64,000 nucleotides of DNA from positions 213,908-277,907 of the forward strand of contig JAYRVH010000007.1 of NCBI GenBank assembly GCA_041918615.1, in the 5' to 3' direction. Below, one piece after another: positions 44,122 through 51,998 of this stretch. The first letter of the stretch is position 1; the number at the start of each line of letters is the position of its first letter. The stretch comes from JAEUJM01 sp041918615 (GTDB lineage: Bacteria; Actinomycetota; Acidimicrobiia; Acidimicrobiales; DATDAH01). The notes beneath the pieces were generated by a model. It was not told the origin of the DNA. It did not search any database and saw nothing but the letters and a program-made list of their open reading frames with translations. Position numbers and translations under genes: made by a program.

Positions 44122-44127
44122 TACAGT
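44122..44127 (+). promoter_or_regulatory. Putative -10 box of a leaderless vapBC promoter
   Basis: TACAGT ends 6 bp before the ATG at 44134, which would put the transcript start at or near the A of that start codon. No ribosome-binding site precedes either possible ATG. Confidence 0.4.
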
Positions 44128-44133
44128 ATGCTC

Positions 44134-44379
44134 ATGTTGAGCCGCCGACTCCAGGTGCTGATCGACGACGAGCAGGCGCGCCGCCTCGAGGACGAGGCGG
44201 GGCGGCGGTCGGTGTCGGTGGCCACCATCGTGCGCGAGGCGCTCGATCTCGCGCTCCCCGTGACCTCGGACGAGCGGGCCGCAGCGGCCACGCGGCTGCT
44301 CGAGGCTCCCACGATGGCCGTGCCCTCGGTCGAGGACCTGCGAGCCGAGCGCGACGAGGCCCGCTCGGCGGCCCGGTGA
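44134..44379 (+). CDS. vapB: VapB-like ribbon-helix-helix antitoxin
   Basis: 81 residues (83 if the ATG at 44128 is used). MLSRRLQVLIDDEQARRLE followed by RSVSVATIVREALDLAL is the ribbon-helix-helix DNA-binding pattern; the C-terminal half is the flexible toxin-binding part. Its stop overlaps the vapC GTG (GTGA). Divergent from the rpmJ operon and on the opposite strand from all surrounding ribosomal genes. Confidence 0.85.
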   Translation: MLSRRLQVLIDDEQARRLEDEAGRRSVSVATIVREALDLALPVTSDERAAAATRLLEAPTMAVPSVEDLRAERDEARSAAR

Positions 44380-44798
44380 TCCTGCTCGACACCACGGTGC
44401 TCGTCTATGCCGTGGGCCAGGACCACCCCTTGGCGGCGCCCAGCCGAGCGGTGCTCCGCTCGATCGGGGCCGGGACGGTGCAGGCAGTGACCACACCCGA
44501 GGTGATCCAGGAGTTCACCCACGTGCGCGCCCGTCGCACCGGCCGGGAGGATGCGGTCGCCCTCGCTCGAGAGTTCCGCACCCTGCTGTCCCCCCTCGTC
44601 ACCGTCGGCGAGGACGACCTGGAGGACGGGCTCGCCCTGTTCGCCGCCCATGATGGCCTCGGCGCCTTCGACAGCGTGCTCGCCGCCGTCGCCGTCCGCC
44701 GGCGCGCCAACCTGCTCTCCGCCGACCGGGGCTTCGCGTCGGTCGGCGCCCTCGGCTTCATCGACCTGACCACCCCCGACCTGCTCGACTCGCTCTGA
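44376..44798 (+). CDS. vapC: VapC-like PIN-domain ribonuclease toxin
   Basis: 140 residues. LLDTTVLVYAV (Asp), TPEVIQEF (Glu), LGAFDSVLAA (Asp) and LLSADRGF (Asp) supply the PIN active site that cuts RNA, usually tRNA or rRNA. GTG start coupled to vapB. It ends 13 bp from the convergent map gene. Confidence 0.88.
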   Translation: MILLDTTVLVYAVGQDHPLAAPSRAVLRSIGAGTVQAVTTPEVIQEFTHVRARRTGREDAVALAREFRTLLSPLVTVGEDDLEDGLALFAAHDGLGAFDSVLAAVAVRRRANLLSADRGFASVGALGFIDLTTPDLLDSL

Positions 44799-44811
44799 AC
44801 GAGCGAGTTCG

Positions 44812-45570
44812 CTACGGGACGGTGAGGATCTCGGGGCCGTCGTCGGTGATGGCGATGGTGTGCTCCCAGTGGCACGACAGCGAGCCGTCGGCGGTCAGCA
44901 CGCTCCAACCGTCGTCGATGAGCCGGGTCTCGGCCGAGCCCACGTTGACCATCGGCTCGACCGCGTAGACATTGCCGACGCGCAGCTTCGGGCCTTTGTG
45001 GGGGTCGCCGAAGTTGGGGACCTCGGGCTTTTCGTGCATGGCGGTGCCGATGGCATGGCCCACGTACTCGCGCACCACCGAGAAGCCGGCGGCCTCGGCC
45101 ACCGTCTGCACGGCGTGGCCGATGTCGGAGATGCGGTTGCCGTCGACCATCTGGGCGATGCCGGCGTACAGGCTCTCCTCGGTGACCTTGATGAGCTTGG
45201 CCGCTTCTTCGCTCACCTGGCCGACCGGCGCGGTGAAGGCGGCGTCGCCATGCCAGCCCTGGATGATCGCCCCGCAGTCGATCGAGATGATGTCGCCCTC
45301 GTCCAGGCGGTAGGGGCCGGGGATGCCGTGCACGATCATGTCGTTGGGTGACGTGCAGATCACCGCCGGGAAGCCGTGGTAGTTCAGGAAGTTCGACCGG
45401 GCGCCGCGGCGCTCGATGACTGCACGGCCGACCTTGTCCAGCTCGAGGGTGGTGACGCCGGGGCGGATCGCCTCGCGGATGCACTCGTGCATCTCGGCCA
45501 CGACCTTGCCCGCCCTGCGCATGATCGCGATCTCGTCGGGCGTCCGTCGCACGGGGGTGACCCTGCTCAC
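44812..45570 (-). CDS. map: Type I methionine aminopeptidase
   Basis: 252 residues; removes N-terminal Met from new proteins. Metal ligands are in SIDCGAIIQGWHGDAAFT, GHAIGTAMHEKPEVPNF and AVEPMVN. GTG start overlapping the adk stop (GTGA). Confidence 0.96.
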   Translation of the reverse strand: MSRVTPVRRTPDEIAIMRRAGKVVAEMHECIREAIRPGVTTLELDKVGRAVIERRGARSNFLNYHGFPAVICTSPNDMIVHGIPGPYRLDEGDIISIDCGAIIQGWHGDAAFTAPVGQVSEEAAKLIKVTEESLYAGIAQMVDGNRISDIGHAVQTVAEAAGFSVVREYVGHAIGTAMHEKPEVPNFGDPHKGPKLRVGNVYAVEPMVNVGSAETRLIDDGWSVLTADGSLSCHWEHTIAITDDGPEILTVP

Positions 45571-46130
45571 GAACCGAGGTTGGCGTCGATCGCTTTCACG
45601 ACACGGGCGAAGACCTCGTCCACCTCGCCGACACCGTCGACGGTGACCAGCACACCCAGGCCCTGGTAGTAGGCCACCAGGGGGGCGGTCTGCTCTTCGT
45701 AGAGCTCGAGGCGACGGGTGATGGCCTCTTCGGTGTCGTCGGCCCGGCCGCGGGCCAACATCCGCTCGAGCACGAGGCCCGTGGGGACGTCCAGGTTCAC
45801 CACCACCGACGGGGCGGCGATCTGGGCCAGCGCCTCGGCCTGGCCGACCGTGCGGGGGAAGCCGTCGAGCAGGAAGCCGGCGGCGACATCGTCCCTGGCC
45901 ACCCGCTCCTCGACCACGCCCACGATGATGTCGTCGGACACCAGGTCGCCCCGGTCCATGATGGCCTTGGCCATCAGCCCGAACTCGGTGCCCTCGGCGA
46001 CTGCGTCGCGCAACATGTCGCCCGTCGAGATGTGGGGGATGGCGTAGTGGTCGACCAGCAGGGCGCACTGCGTGCCCTTGCCCGAGCCCTGCCGGCCCAG
46101 GATCACCAGGCGCACGGGCGCGGTGGTCAT
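45567..46130 (-). CDS. adk: Adenylate kinase, short-lid form
   Basis: 187 residues. LVILGRQGSGKGTQCALL (P-loop, with RQ where PP is usual), STGDMLRDAV, LLDGFPRTVGQAEAL and RADDTEEAITRRLE. The LID domain is the short, zinc-free type. Overlaps secY as ATGA. Confidence 0.96.
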   Translation of the reverse strand: MTTAPVRLVILGRQGSGKGTQCALLVDHYAIPHISTGDMLRDAVAEGTEFGLMAKAIMDRGDLVSDDIIVGVVEERVARDDVAAGFLLDGFPRTVGQAEALAQIAAPSVVVNLDVPTGLVLERMLARGRADDTEEAITRRLELYEEQTAPLVAYYQGLGVLVTVDGVGEVDEVFARVVKAIDANLGS

Positions 46131-47458
46131 TTCAGGAAGCCTTCGTAGTTGCGCATCATGAGCTGGCTGTCGATCTGCTTCATGGTCTCCAGCGCGACGC
46201 CCACGGCGATGAGCACCGAGGTGCCGCCGAAGGCGAAGCTGCCGGCACTGCCCGCCGGCAGCACGAGCGTCAGGAAGATCGAGGGGAGCAGGGCCACGCT
46301 GGCGATGAACAGGGCGCCCGGCAGCGTGATGCGCGAAAGGATGTGGGCGAGGTACTTCTCGGTCTGCGGCCCCGGCCGGATGCCCGGGATGAACCCACCC
46401 TGCTTGCGGATGGTGTCGGCCTGCTGGGCGGGGTCGAAGGTGATGGCGGTGTAGAAGTAGGCGAACCCGATGATCAGGAGGCCGTAGATCAACAGGTAGA
46501 GGGGGCTGGTGGGCGAAGCGAGGTGGTCGTTCACCCATTTCTGGACACCGACGCCCCAGCTCCCGGGGTCGGACGGCAGCACCTGCGAGATGAGGAGCGG
46601 CAGGTAGAGCACGGAACTGGCGAAGATGATCGGGATCACGCCCGACTGGTTGACCTTGAGCGGGATGTAGGTGCTCTGGCCGCCGTACATCCGCCGGCCG
46701 ACCACCCGCTTGGCGAACTGCACCGGGATCCGGCGCTGGCCCTGCTCGACGAACACGATCGAGACCAGCAGCACGATGAACAGGAGCAGGAGCATCGCCA
46801 ACGCGGGGTTGCCCGCCTCGACCCGGACCCGGCCGCCCTGGGCGGGGAGCTGGCTGACCACGGACGAGAAGATGAGCAGGGACATGCCGTTGCCGATGCC
46901 CCGCTGGGTGATCAGCTCACCCATCCACATGAGCAGCGCCGTGCCCGCGGTGAGGGTGAGCACGATGAGCAGCACGCGGGGGATGCTGAAGTTGGGGATC
47001 AGGTCGAGGTCGGTGTTGTTGCCACCCGCGCCGAACCCGCCACCGCCGTTGTGGAACAGGAAGGCGAGGCCGGTGGACTGCATGACCGCGATCGCCACCG
47101 TGAGATAGCGGGTCCACTGGGTGATCTTGCGCTGACCGACCGCCCCCTGCTTCTGCCACTCCTCGAGCTTCGGGATCACCACGGCGAGGATCTGCATGAT
47201 GATCGACGAAGTGATGTAGGGCATGATCCCGAGCGCGAAGATGGCGAACTGGGTGAGCGCGCCCCCGGAGAAGAGCTGGAGGAAGCCGAGCACGCCGCCT
47301 TGTTCAGCCTGGTCCTTCAGCGTCTCGACGGCGCCGAGGTCGATGCCCGGGGCCGGCACGAACGCGCCGAACCGGTACAGCGACAACATCAAGAGGGTGA
47401 AGAGGATCTTGTTCCGGAGATCCGGAACCTTGAACATGTTCTTCAAGCTGGTGAGCAC
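46127..47458 (-). CDS. secY: Protein translocase subunit SecY
   Basis: 443 residues with ten membrane segments; forms the Sec channel. FGAFVPAPGID, the plug region FSGGALTQFAIFALGIMPYITSSII and GQRRIPVQFAKRVVGRR (the cytoplasmic loop that binds the ribosome/SecA) are present. Normal spc-operon position after rplO. Confidence 0.97.
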   Translation of the reverse strand: MLTSLKNMFKVPDLRNKILFTLLMLSLYRFGAFVPAPGIDLGAVETLKDQAEQGGVLGFLQLFSGGALTQFAIFALGIMPYITSSIIMQILAVVIPKLEEWQKQGAVGQRKITQWTRYLTVAIAVMQSTGLAFLFHNGGGGFGAGGNNTDLDLIPNFSIPRVLLIVLTLTAGTALLMWMGELITQRGIGNGMSLLIFSSVVSQLPAQGGRVRVEAGNPALAMLLLLFIVLLVSIVFVEQGQRRIPVQFAKRVVGRRMYGGQSTYIPLKVNQSGVIPIIFASSVLYLPLLISQVLPSDPGSWGVGVQKWVNDHLASPTSPLYLLIYGLLIIGFAYFYTAITFDPAQQADTIRKQGGFIPGIRPGPQTEKYLAHILSRITLPGALFIASVALLPSIFLTLVLPAGSAGSFAFGGTSVLIAVGVALETMKQIDSQLMMRNYEGFLK

Positions 47459-47488
47459 GCCGGCCCTCGCTTCCCGATGCTTCGGCTT

Positions 47489-47977
47489 CTAGCGGTTGGT
47501 GAGCGCGTTGCCCTTGGCGGGCGGACGGCGATCACCCCATGGCAATGGCAGGACCTCGACGCTACCGCCCGCGCCCGTGATGGCCGCGGCGGCCGACTTG
47601 GAGAAGCCCTGGGCCTTCACCGAGATCGCCCGGTCGAGCGAGCCCCGGCCGAGCACCTTCACCAGCGCGCCCTTGCGCACCAGGCCCTTGGCGTAGAGCG
47701 CCTCGGGAGTGACCTCGTCGAGGCCGCAGTCCTGGAGCGTGTCGAGGTTGACCGCCTGGTACTCCACACGGAAGGGGTTGTTGAAGCCCTTGAGCTTCGG
47801 CACGCGGATGTGGAGGGGCATCTGCCCACCTTCGAACCCGACCCGCACCGTGTTGCGTGCGTGCTGGCCCTTGGTGCCGCGGCCGGCGGTCTTGCCGCCC
47901 TTGCCGCCGATGCCGCGTCCGACCCGCTTGCGGCGGGTGGACGACCCGGGTGCGGGCTTGAGGTCGTGGGCCTTCAT
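47489..47977 (-). CDS. rplO: 50S ribosomal protein L15
   Basis: 162 residues. LKPAPGSSTRRKRVGRGIGGKGGKTAGRGTKGQ N-terminal tail (glycine and basic), FEGGQMPLHIRVPKLKGF and the C-terminal GAGGSVEVL. ATGA overlap with rpmD. Confidence 0.97.
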   Translation of the reverse strand: MKAHDLKPAPGSSTRRKRVGRGIGGKGGKTAGRGTKGQHARNTVRVGFEGGQMPLHIRVPKLKGFNNPFRVEYQAVNLDTLQDCGLDEVTPEALYAKGLVRKGALVKVLGRGSLDRAISVKAQGFSKSAAAAITGAGGSVEVLPLPWGDRRPPAKGNALTNR

Positions 47978-48327
47978 TCGTCGTCCTCGCTCTCGGTCTC
48001 GACGGGCTCGACGGGCTCCGTCTCGGCGGCCGGTGCGCTCTCGGCAGCCGGTGCAATCGCGGGGCCGGCCGTCTTTGCGGGCGACGCCTTCTTGACAGGC
48101 GACGCCTTCTTGGCAGGCGCCTTCGTCGGCGCGGGCGCAGCCTCGCCGGCCTCGACCTTCACCAGATGGGGCACCCGTGCGAGCATGCCACGGATCTCGG
48201 GCCGGTCGGGAAGGGTGTGCGAGCGGCCGATCTTGCCCAGACCGAGGGCGCGGAGCGTGCCCCGCTGCTTCGGCTTGCTGCCGATCGCGGACCGGTACTG
48301 GGTGACCTTCAGGGTGGCTTCAGCCAT
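47974..48327 (-). CDS. rpmD: 50S ribosomal protein L30 with long low-complexity tail
   Basis: 117 residues, about twice the usual 60. Residues 1-60 are a normal L30 (VTQYRSAIGSKPKQRGTLRALGLGKIG, then MLARVPHLVKVE). The remaining 55 are Ala/Lys/Pro repeats (KAPAKKASPVKKASPAKTA) followed by a Glu-rich end (ETESEDDE). Confidence 0.95.
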   Translation of the reverse strand: MAEATLKVTQYRSAIGSKPKQRGTLRALGLGKIGRSHTLPDRPEIRGMLARVPHLVKVEAGEAAPAPTKAPAKKASPVKKASPAKTAGPAIAPAAESAPAAETEPVEPVETESEDDE

Positions 48328-48333
48328 GACGGA

Positions 48334-48945
48334 TCACCTCACCCCTTCGGGCCTGGGCGCCGGTCCGCGCTGGGTCTCCTGGTAGGCGTTCAACAAGCCC
48401 TTGGGCACGAAGTCCTCGGGGTCGAGACCCCGGAGCCGGGCGATGTCGTCGGGTCGCTTCAGGGCCTTGAGCCCGGCGATGGTGGCCCGGGCCACGTTGA
48501 TGTGGTTGGCTGAGCCGAGCGACTTGCAGAGCACGTCGTGGATGCCCGCCTCTTCGAGGATGGCGCGGGCCGCACCACCGGCGATGACGCCGGTACCGGG
48601 TGCGGCCGGCTTCAGGAGGACCCGCCCCGCGCCGGTCTCGCCGGTGACCGGGTGGATGATCGTGCTGCCGGCCAGGGGGACGGTGAAGAGGTTCTTGCGC
48701 GCCTCCTCGGTGCCCTTCTGGATGGCCAGCGGCACCTCCTTGGCCTTGCCGTAGCCGAGGCCGACCCGGCCGTGGCCGTCGCCGATCACCACGAGGGCCG
48801 TGAACGAGAAGCGGCGCCCGCCCTTGACCACCTTGGCGACCCGGTTGATGTTGATGACACGCGACTCGCGGAGGCCCGAGTCGCTGCTCTGACGAGGGTT
48901 GTCGCGGGGCGGCCGGTCACGGTCGCGGGGATTGGCGTTGCTCAT
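48334..48945 (-). CDS. rpsE: 30S ribosomal protein S5
   Basis: 203 residues. A charged N-terminal extension (about 30 residues) precedes VININRVAKVVKGGRRFSFTALVV and GRVGLGYGKAKEVPLAIQKG; then GGAARAILEEAGI. The ATG at 48945 overlaps the stop of a 28-aa micro-ORF (ATGA). Confidence 0.97.
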   Translation of the reverse strand: MSNANPRDRDRPPRDNPRQSSDSGLRESRVININRVAKVVKGGRRFSFTALVVIGDGHGRVGLGYGKAKEVPLAIQKGTEEARKNLFTVPLAGSTIIHPVTGETGAGRVLLKPAAPGTGVIAGGAARAILEEAGIHDVLCKSLGSANHINVARATIAGLKALKRPDDIARLRGLDPEDFVPKGLLNAYQETQRGPAPRPEGVR

Positions 48946-49028
48946 GTCTCCCGCTCCCGGCTCGCGATTTCCGTTCGGCCACGTAGGCGCCGGGCCGCTC
49001 GGGCCCCGCACTCGTTTCTCGTGCTCAT
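48942..49028 (-). CDS. 28-aa micro-ORF between rplR and rpsE
   Basis: ATG-to-TGA frame whose product starts MSTRNECGARAARRLRG, matching the MSPRDEGGARAARR peptide encoded before the O-antigen ligase gene. AGGAAGAG lies at the rplR stop as a possible ribosome-binding site. Its TGA overlaps the rpsE ATG by 4 nt. Coding is inferred from frame, overlap and similarity. Confidence 0.5.
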   Translation of the reverse strand: MSTRNECGARAARRLRGRTEIASRERET

Positions 49029-49045
49029 GTTTGTCTCGTCTCTTC

Positions 49046-49411
49046 CTAGAACTCGAGGCCGGCGTCGCGTGCGGCGTCGGCCAGCGCGGCCACCCGGCCG
49101 TGGTAGCGGAAGCCACCCCGATCGAACGTGACCTTTTCGATCCCGGCGGCCTTGGCCCGTTCGGCCACCAGCTTGCCCACCGCACCGGCCGCCTCGACGT
49201 TGCCGGTGCCGCCGGCACGCAGAGCGCCTTCCACGGTCGACGCCGCGGCCAGGGTGCGGCCGTCGCGGTCGTCGATCACCTGCGCGCTGATGTGACGACT
49301 CGAGCGGAAGACGGCCAGACGCGGCCGCTCCGCGGTGCCGAACACCTTCTTGCGGACGCGACCATGGCGTCGCTGCCGGGCAACTCGCTTCTTCTTCGGG
49401 CTCGTGCTCAT
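49046..49411 (-). CDS. rplR: 50S ribosomal protein L18
   Basis: 121 residues. RRHGRVRKKVFGTAERPRLAVFRSSRHISAQVIDD and the C-terminal FDRGGFRYHGRVAALADAARDAGLEF are typical; it binds 5S rRNA. The ATG overlaps a micro-ORF stop. Confidence 0.97.
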   Translation of the reverse strand: MSTSPKKKRVARQRRHGRVRKKVFGTAERPRLAVFRSSRHISAQVIDDRDGRTLAAASTVEGALRAGGTGNVEAAGAVGKLVAERAKAAGIEKVTFDRGGFRYHGRVAALADAARDAGLEF

Positions 49412-49500
49412 ATCTCTTGCGCCTCCCTCGTCGGCGCCCCTTCGGGATCCGGTGCGGTCTGTGGCGCTGCTCCGCTCCGCTGCGCAACCTCGATGATCAT
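49408..49500 (-). CDS. 30-aa micro-ORF between rplF and rplR
   Basis: Starts 3 bp after the rplF stop (ATG at 49500) and its TGA overlaps the rplR ATG (ATGA). The peptide contains AQRSGAAPQ and DPEGAPTREAQEI, related to RSGAEQ and DPEGAPTEEVQ of the micro-ORF before rplF. GAGGGAGG inside its 3' end is the rplR ribosome-binding site. Confidence 0.5.
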   Translation of the reverse strand: MIIEVAQRSGAAPQTAPDPEGAPTREAQEI

Positions 49501-49503
49501 GCT

Positions 49504-50049
49504 CTACCCCACACTGGCGGCTTTGCCCGCCTTGCGCTGGACGTGTTCACCGACGTACCGCACCCCTTTGCCCTTGTAGGGCTCGGGCTTGCGGAGGGCA
49601 CGGATGTTGGCGGCCACCTGGCCCACCACTTCCTTGTCGATGCCCACGACGTCGATGCGGTTCTGGGCCGGGACCTCGAAGGTGATCCCTTCGGGGGCCT
49701 GGACCTTGACCTGATGGCTGAATCCGAGGGCCAGCTCGAGGGCGGCCGGGCCCTGAGCGGTGGCGCGGTAGCCGACGCCCTGGATCTCGAGGCCCTTCCT
49801 GAAGCCGTCGGTGACACCGATGACCATGTTGTGCACCAGGGTGCGCGTCAGCCCGTGGAGCGAGCGGGTCATCCGCTCGTCGTCGGGACGCTCGACCAGG
49901 AGCTGATCACCCTCCTGGCGGACGGTGATCGTGCCGGGCAGCTCGCGCGACAGGGTGCCCTTGGGCCCCTTCACCGCCACCTGGCGGCCCTCGATGGTGA
50001 TGTCGACCCCACCCGGGACGGGGATCGGTGCTTGGCCGATTCGGCTCAT
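49504..50049 (-). CDS. rplF: 50S ribosomal protein L6
   Basis: 181 residues: two L6 domains (MSRIGQAPIPVPGGV start; LHGLTRTLVHNMVIGVTDGF; C-terminal PEPYKGKGVRYVGEHVQRKAGKA). The ATG overlaps the stop of a 28-aa micro-ORF. Confidence 0.97.
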   Translation of the reverse strand: MSRIGQAPIPVPGGVDITIEGRQVAVKGPKGTLSRELPGTITVRQEGDQLLVERPDDERMTRSLHGLTRTLVHNMVIGVTDGFRKGLEIQGVGYRATAQGPAALELALGFSHQVKVQAPEGITFEVPAQNRIDVVGIDKEVVGQVAANIRALRKPEPYKGKGVRYVGEHVQRKAGKAASVG

Positions 50050-50132
50050 GTTGCCTGCACCTCCTCTGTCGGTGCCCCTTCGGGATCCGACTCGATTCGT
50101 AGCCGCTGCTCCGCTCCGCTCCGCAACCTCAC
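50046..50132 (-). CDS. 28-aa micro-ORF between rpsH and rplF
   Basis: GTG start 5 bp after the rpsH stop; TGA overlaps the rplF ATG (ATGA). The peptide reads MRLRSGAEQRLRIE then SDPEGAPTEEVQAT. The strong GAGGAGG ribosome-binding site of rplF lies inside it. DNA is similar to the rplF-rplR spacer (GGAGCGGAGCAGCG; GGATCCCGAAGGGGC). Confidence 0.5.
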   Translation of the reverse strand: MRLRSGAEQRLRIESDPEGAPTEEVQAT

Positions 50133-50137
50133 GGCGC

Positions 50138-50542
50138 TCACCACACGAAGCACAGGATCTCGCCGCCCACACGGCGTCTCCTGGCCTCGCGGTCGGTCAT
50201 CAGCCCCTGGCTGGTGGACAGCACCGCCACCCCGAGACCCCCGAGGACACGCGGCACCTTCTCGGCCTTGGTGTACACACGGAGCCCCGGCTTGGAGATC
50301 CGCTTCACGCCCGAGATCACACGGGCCCGCTCGGGCGAGTACTTCATCTCGATCGTGAGGATTCGCCCCGGGCGGTCGACGGCGTCGGCCACCGAGTAGC
50401 TGCTGATGTAGCCCTCGGCGTGCAGCACCCCGGCCAGCGCCTCTTTGAGCTTCGACGACGGCATGAGCACTTCGTCGTGCATCGCCACGTTGGCGTTGCG
50501 GATGCGCGTCAGCATGTCGGCGATCGGATCGGTCATCGTCAT
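50138..50542 (-). CDS. rpsH: 30S ribosomal protein S8
   Basis: 134 residues. TDPIADMLTRIRNAN start, SSKLKEALAGVLHAEGYI and the C-terminal STSQGLMTDREARRRRVGGEILCFVW, all typical; it binds 16S rRNA helix 21. Confidence 0.98.
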   Translation of the reverse strand: MTMTDPIADMLTRIRNANVAMHDEVLMPSSKLKEALAGVLHAEGYISSYSVADAVDRPGRILTIEMKYSPERARVISGVKRISKPGLRVYTKAEKVPRVLGGLGVAVLSTSQGLMTDREARRRRVGGEILCFVW

Positions 50543-50555
50543 CGTCGTGCGCCCC

Positions 50556-50741
50556 TCACCAGCTGGCCTTGGTCAGACCCGGGATCTCACCCGCGTGCGC
50601 GAGCTCCCGCAGACACAGCCGGCACAGGCCGAACTTGCGGTAGACGGCGCGCGGGCGCCCGCATCGGCGGCACCGGGTGTAGCCGCGCACCTTGAACTTC
50701 GGGGTGCGCTGCTGCTTCTCGACAAGAGCTTTCTTGGCCAT
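50556..50741 (-). CDS. rpsN: 30S ribosomal protein S14, zinc type
   Basis: 61 residues with the zinc motif CRRCGRP and CRLCLRELA. ATG overlaps the rplE stop by 1 nt (TAATG). Confidence 0.98.
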   Translation of the reverse strand: MAKKALVEKQQRTPKFKVRGYTRCRRCGRPRAVYRKFGLCRLCLRELAHAGEIPGLTKASW

Positions 50742-51316
50742 TACTGGTTCCCCTCACGGCGGAACGGGAAGCCGAAGGCGCTCAGCAGAGCCTTGCCCTC
50801 GGCGTCGGAACGGGCGGTGGTGACGATGGTGATGTCCATTCCCCTGGTGTGGTCGACCTGGTCGTAGTCGACCTCGGGGAAGATGAGCTGCTCGGTGACG
50901 CCGAAGGTGTAGTTCCCCCGGCCGTCGAACGAGTTGGGGGGCAGTCCGCGGAAGTCACGGATGCGCGGGATCGCCAGGCTGATGAGCCGATCGAGGAACT
51001 CCCACATGCGGTCGCCCCGCAGGGTGACCTTCGCGCCGATGGGGTTGCCCTCACGCAGCTTGAAGTTGGCGATCGAGTTCTTGGCCCTGGTGACCAGCGG
51101 CTTCTGTCCCGAGATCGTGGCGAGGTCGCGCACGGCACCGTCGAGCAGCGACGAGTTGGAGACCGCCTCGCCCACGCCCATGTTGATGACGACCTTCGAG
51201 AACCGGGGCACGTCCATGACGTTGCCGAGCTCGAGCTGCTCCTGGAGGGCGGCCCGGATGCTCTCGTTGTAGCGGACCTTGAAACGGGGCACCTCACGCG
51301 TGGTGGGCTCGGCCAT
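50741..51316 (-). CDS. rplE: 50S ribosomal protein L5
   Basis: 191 residues. VPRFSKVVINMGVGEA, ITGQ-like TISGQKPLVTRAKNSIANFKLRE and the PEVDYDQVDHTRGMDI segment; it binds 5S rRNA and the P-site tRNA. TGATG overlap with rplX. Confidence 0.98.
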   Translation of the reverse strand: MAEPTTREVPRFKVRYNESIRAALQEQLELGNVMDVPRFSKVVINMGVGEAVSNSSLLDGAVRDLATISGQKPLVTRAKNSIANFKLREGNPIGAKVTLRGDRMWEFLDRLISLAIPRIRDFRGLPPNSFDGRGNYTFGVTEQLIFPEVDYDQVDHTRGMDITIVTTARSDAEGKALLSAFGFPFRREGNQ

Positions 51317-51630
51317 CAGAGATCACCTCCGCACTTCTTGCAGGTACGCACCTTGGCGCCGTCGGGCTCGAACCGGTACCCCACACGGGTGGGACCACAG
51401 GCGGAGCAGAGGACCGCCACGTTGGCCACCGGGATCGGCATGTCCTTGTCGATGATGCCGCCCTGCATGGTGGCGCGGGTGGCCTTCTGGTGCTTCTTGG
51501 CCACGTTGACACCGTCGACGATGACCTTGCGCTTGTCGGGGAAGGCGCGGGAGACCTCGCCCTCCTTGCCCCGGTCCTTGCCGGTGAGGACACGGACGCG
51601 GTCGCCCTTCCGGACTCTCATGCCTGACAT
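51316..51630 (-). CDS. rplX: 50S ribosomal protein L24
   Basis: 104 residues. RVRKGDRVRVLTGKDRGKEG KOW motif, and a C-terminal CSACG...CKKCGG pair of cysteines that looks like a small zinc knuckle, as in other actinobacterial L24. ATG at 51630 overlaps the rplN stop; a second ATG lies three codons in. Confidence 0.97.
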   Translation of the reverse strand: MSGMRVRKGDRVRVLTGKDRGKEGEVSRAFPDKRKVIVDGVNVAKKHQKATRATMQGGIIDKDMPIPVANVAVLCSACGPTRVGYRFEPDGAKVRTCKKCGGDL

Positions 51631-51998
51631 CAGAGGACCTCCGGCGCGAGCGAGACGATGCGCATGAACTTCTTGTCCCGCAGCTCGCGGCCTACAGGGC
51701 CGAAGATGCGGGTCCCCCGGGGCTGAGCCTGCTCGTTGAGGAGCACCGCCGCGTTCTCGTCGAAGCGGATGTAGGAGCCGTCGGGACGGCGCTTCATCTT
51801 CTTGGTCCGCACGACGACGCACTTGACGACGTCGCCCTTCTTCACGGCGGCACCCGGGATGGCGTCTTTGACCGTGGCCACGAACACGTCGCCGATGGAC
51901 GCGTACCGCCGCTTGGAGCCACCGAGCACCTTGATGCACAGCACTTCCTTGGCCCCTGAGTTGTCGGCCACGCGTAGGCGGGATTCCTGTTGGATCAT
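51630..51998 (-). CDS. rplN: 50S ribosomal protein L14
   Basis: 122 residues. MIQQESRLRVADNSGAKEVL start and GTRIFGPVGRELRDKKFMRIVSLAPEVL end, fully typical. ATGA overlap with rpsQ. Confidence 0.98.
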   Translation of the reverse strand: MIQQESRLRVADNSGAKEVLCIKVLGGSKRRYASIGDVFVATVKDAIPGAAVKKGDVVKCVVVRTKKMKRRPDGSYIRFDENAAVLLNEQAQPRGTRIFGPVGRELRDKKFMRIVSLAPEVL

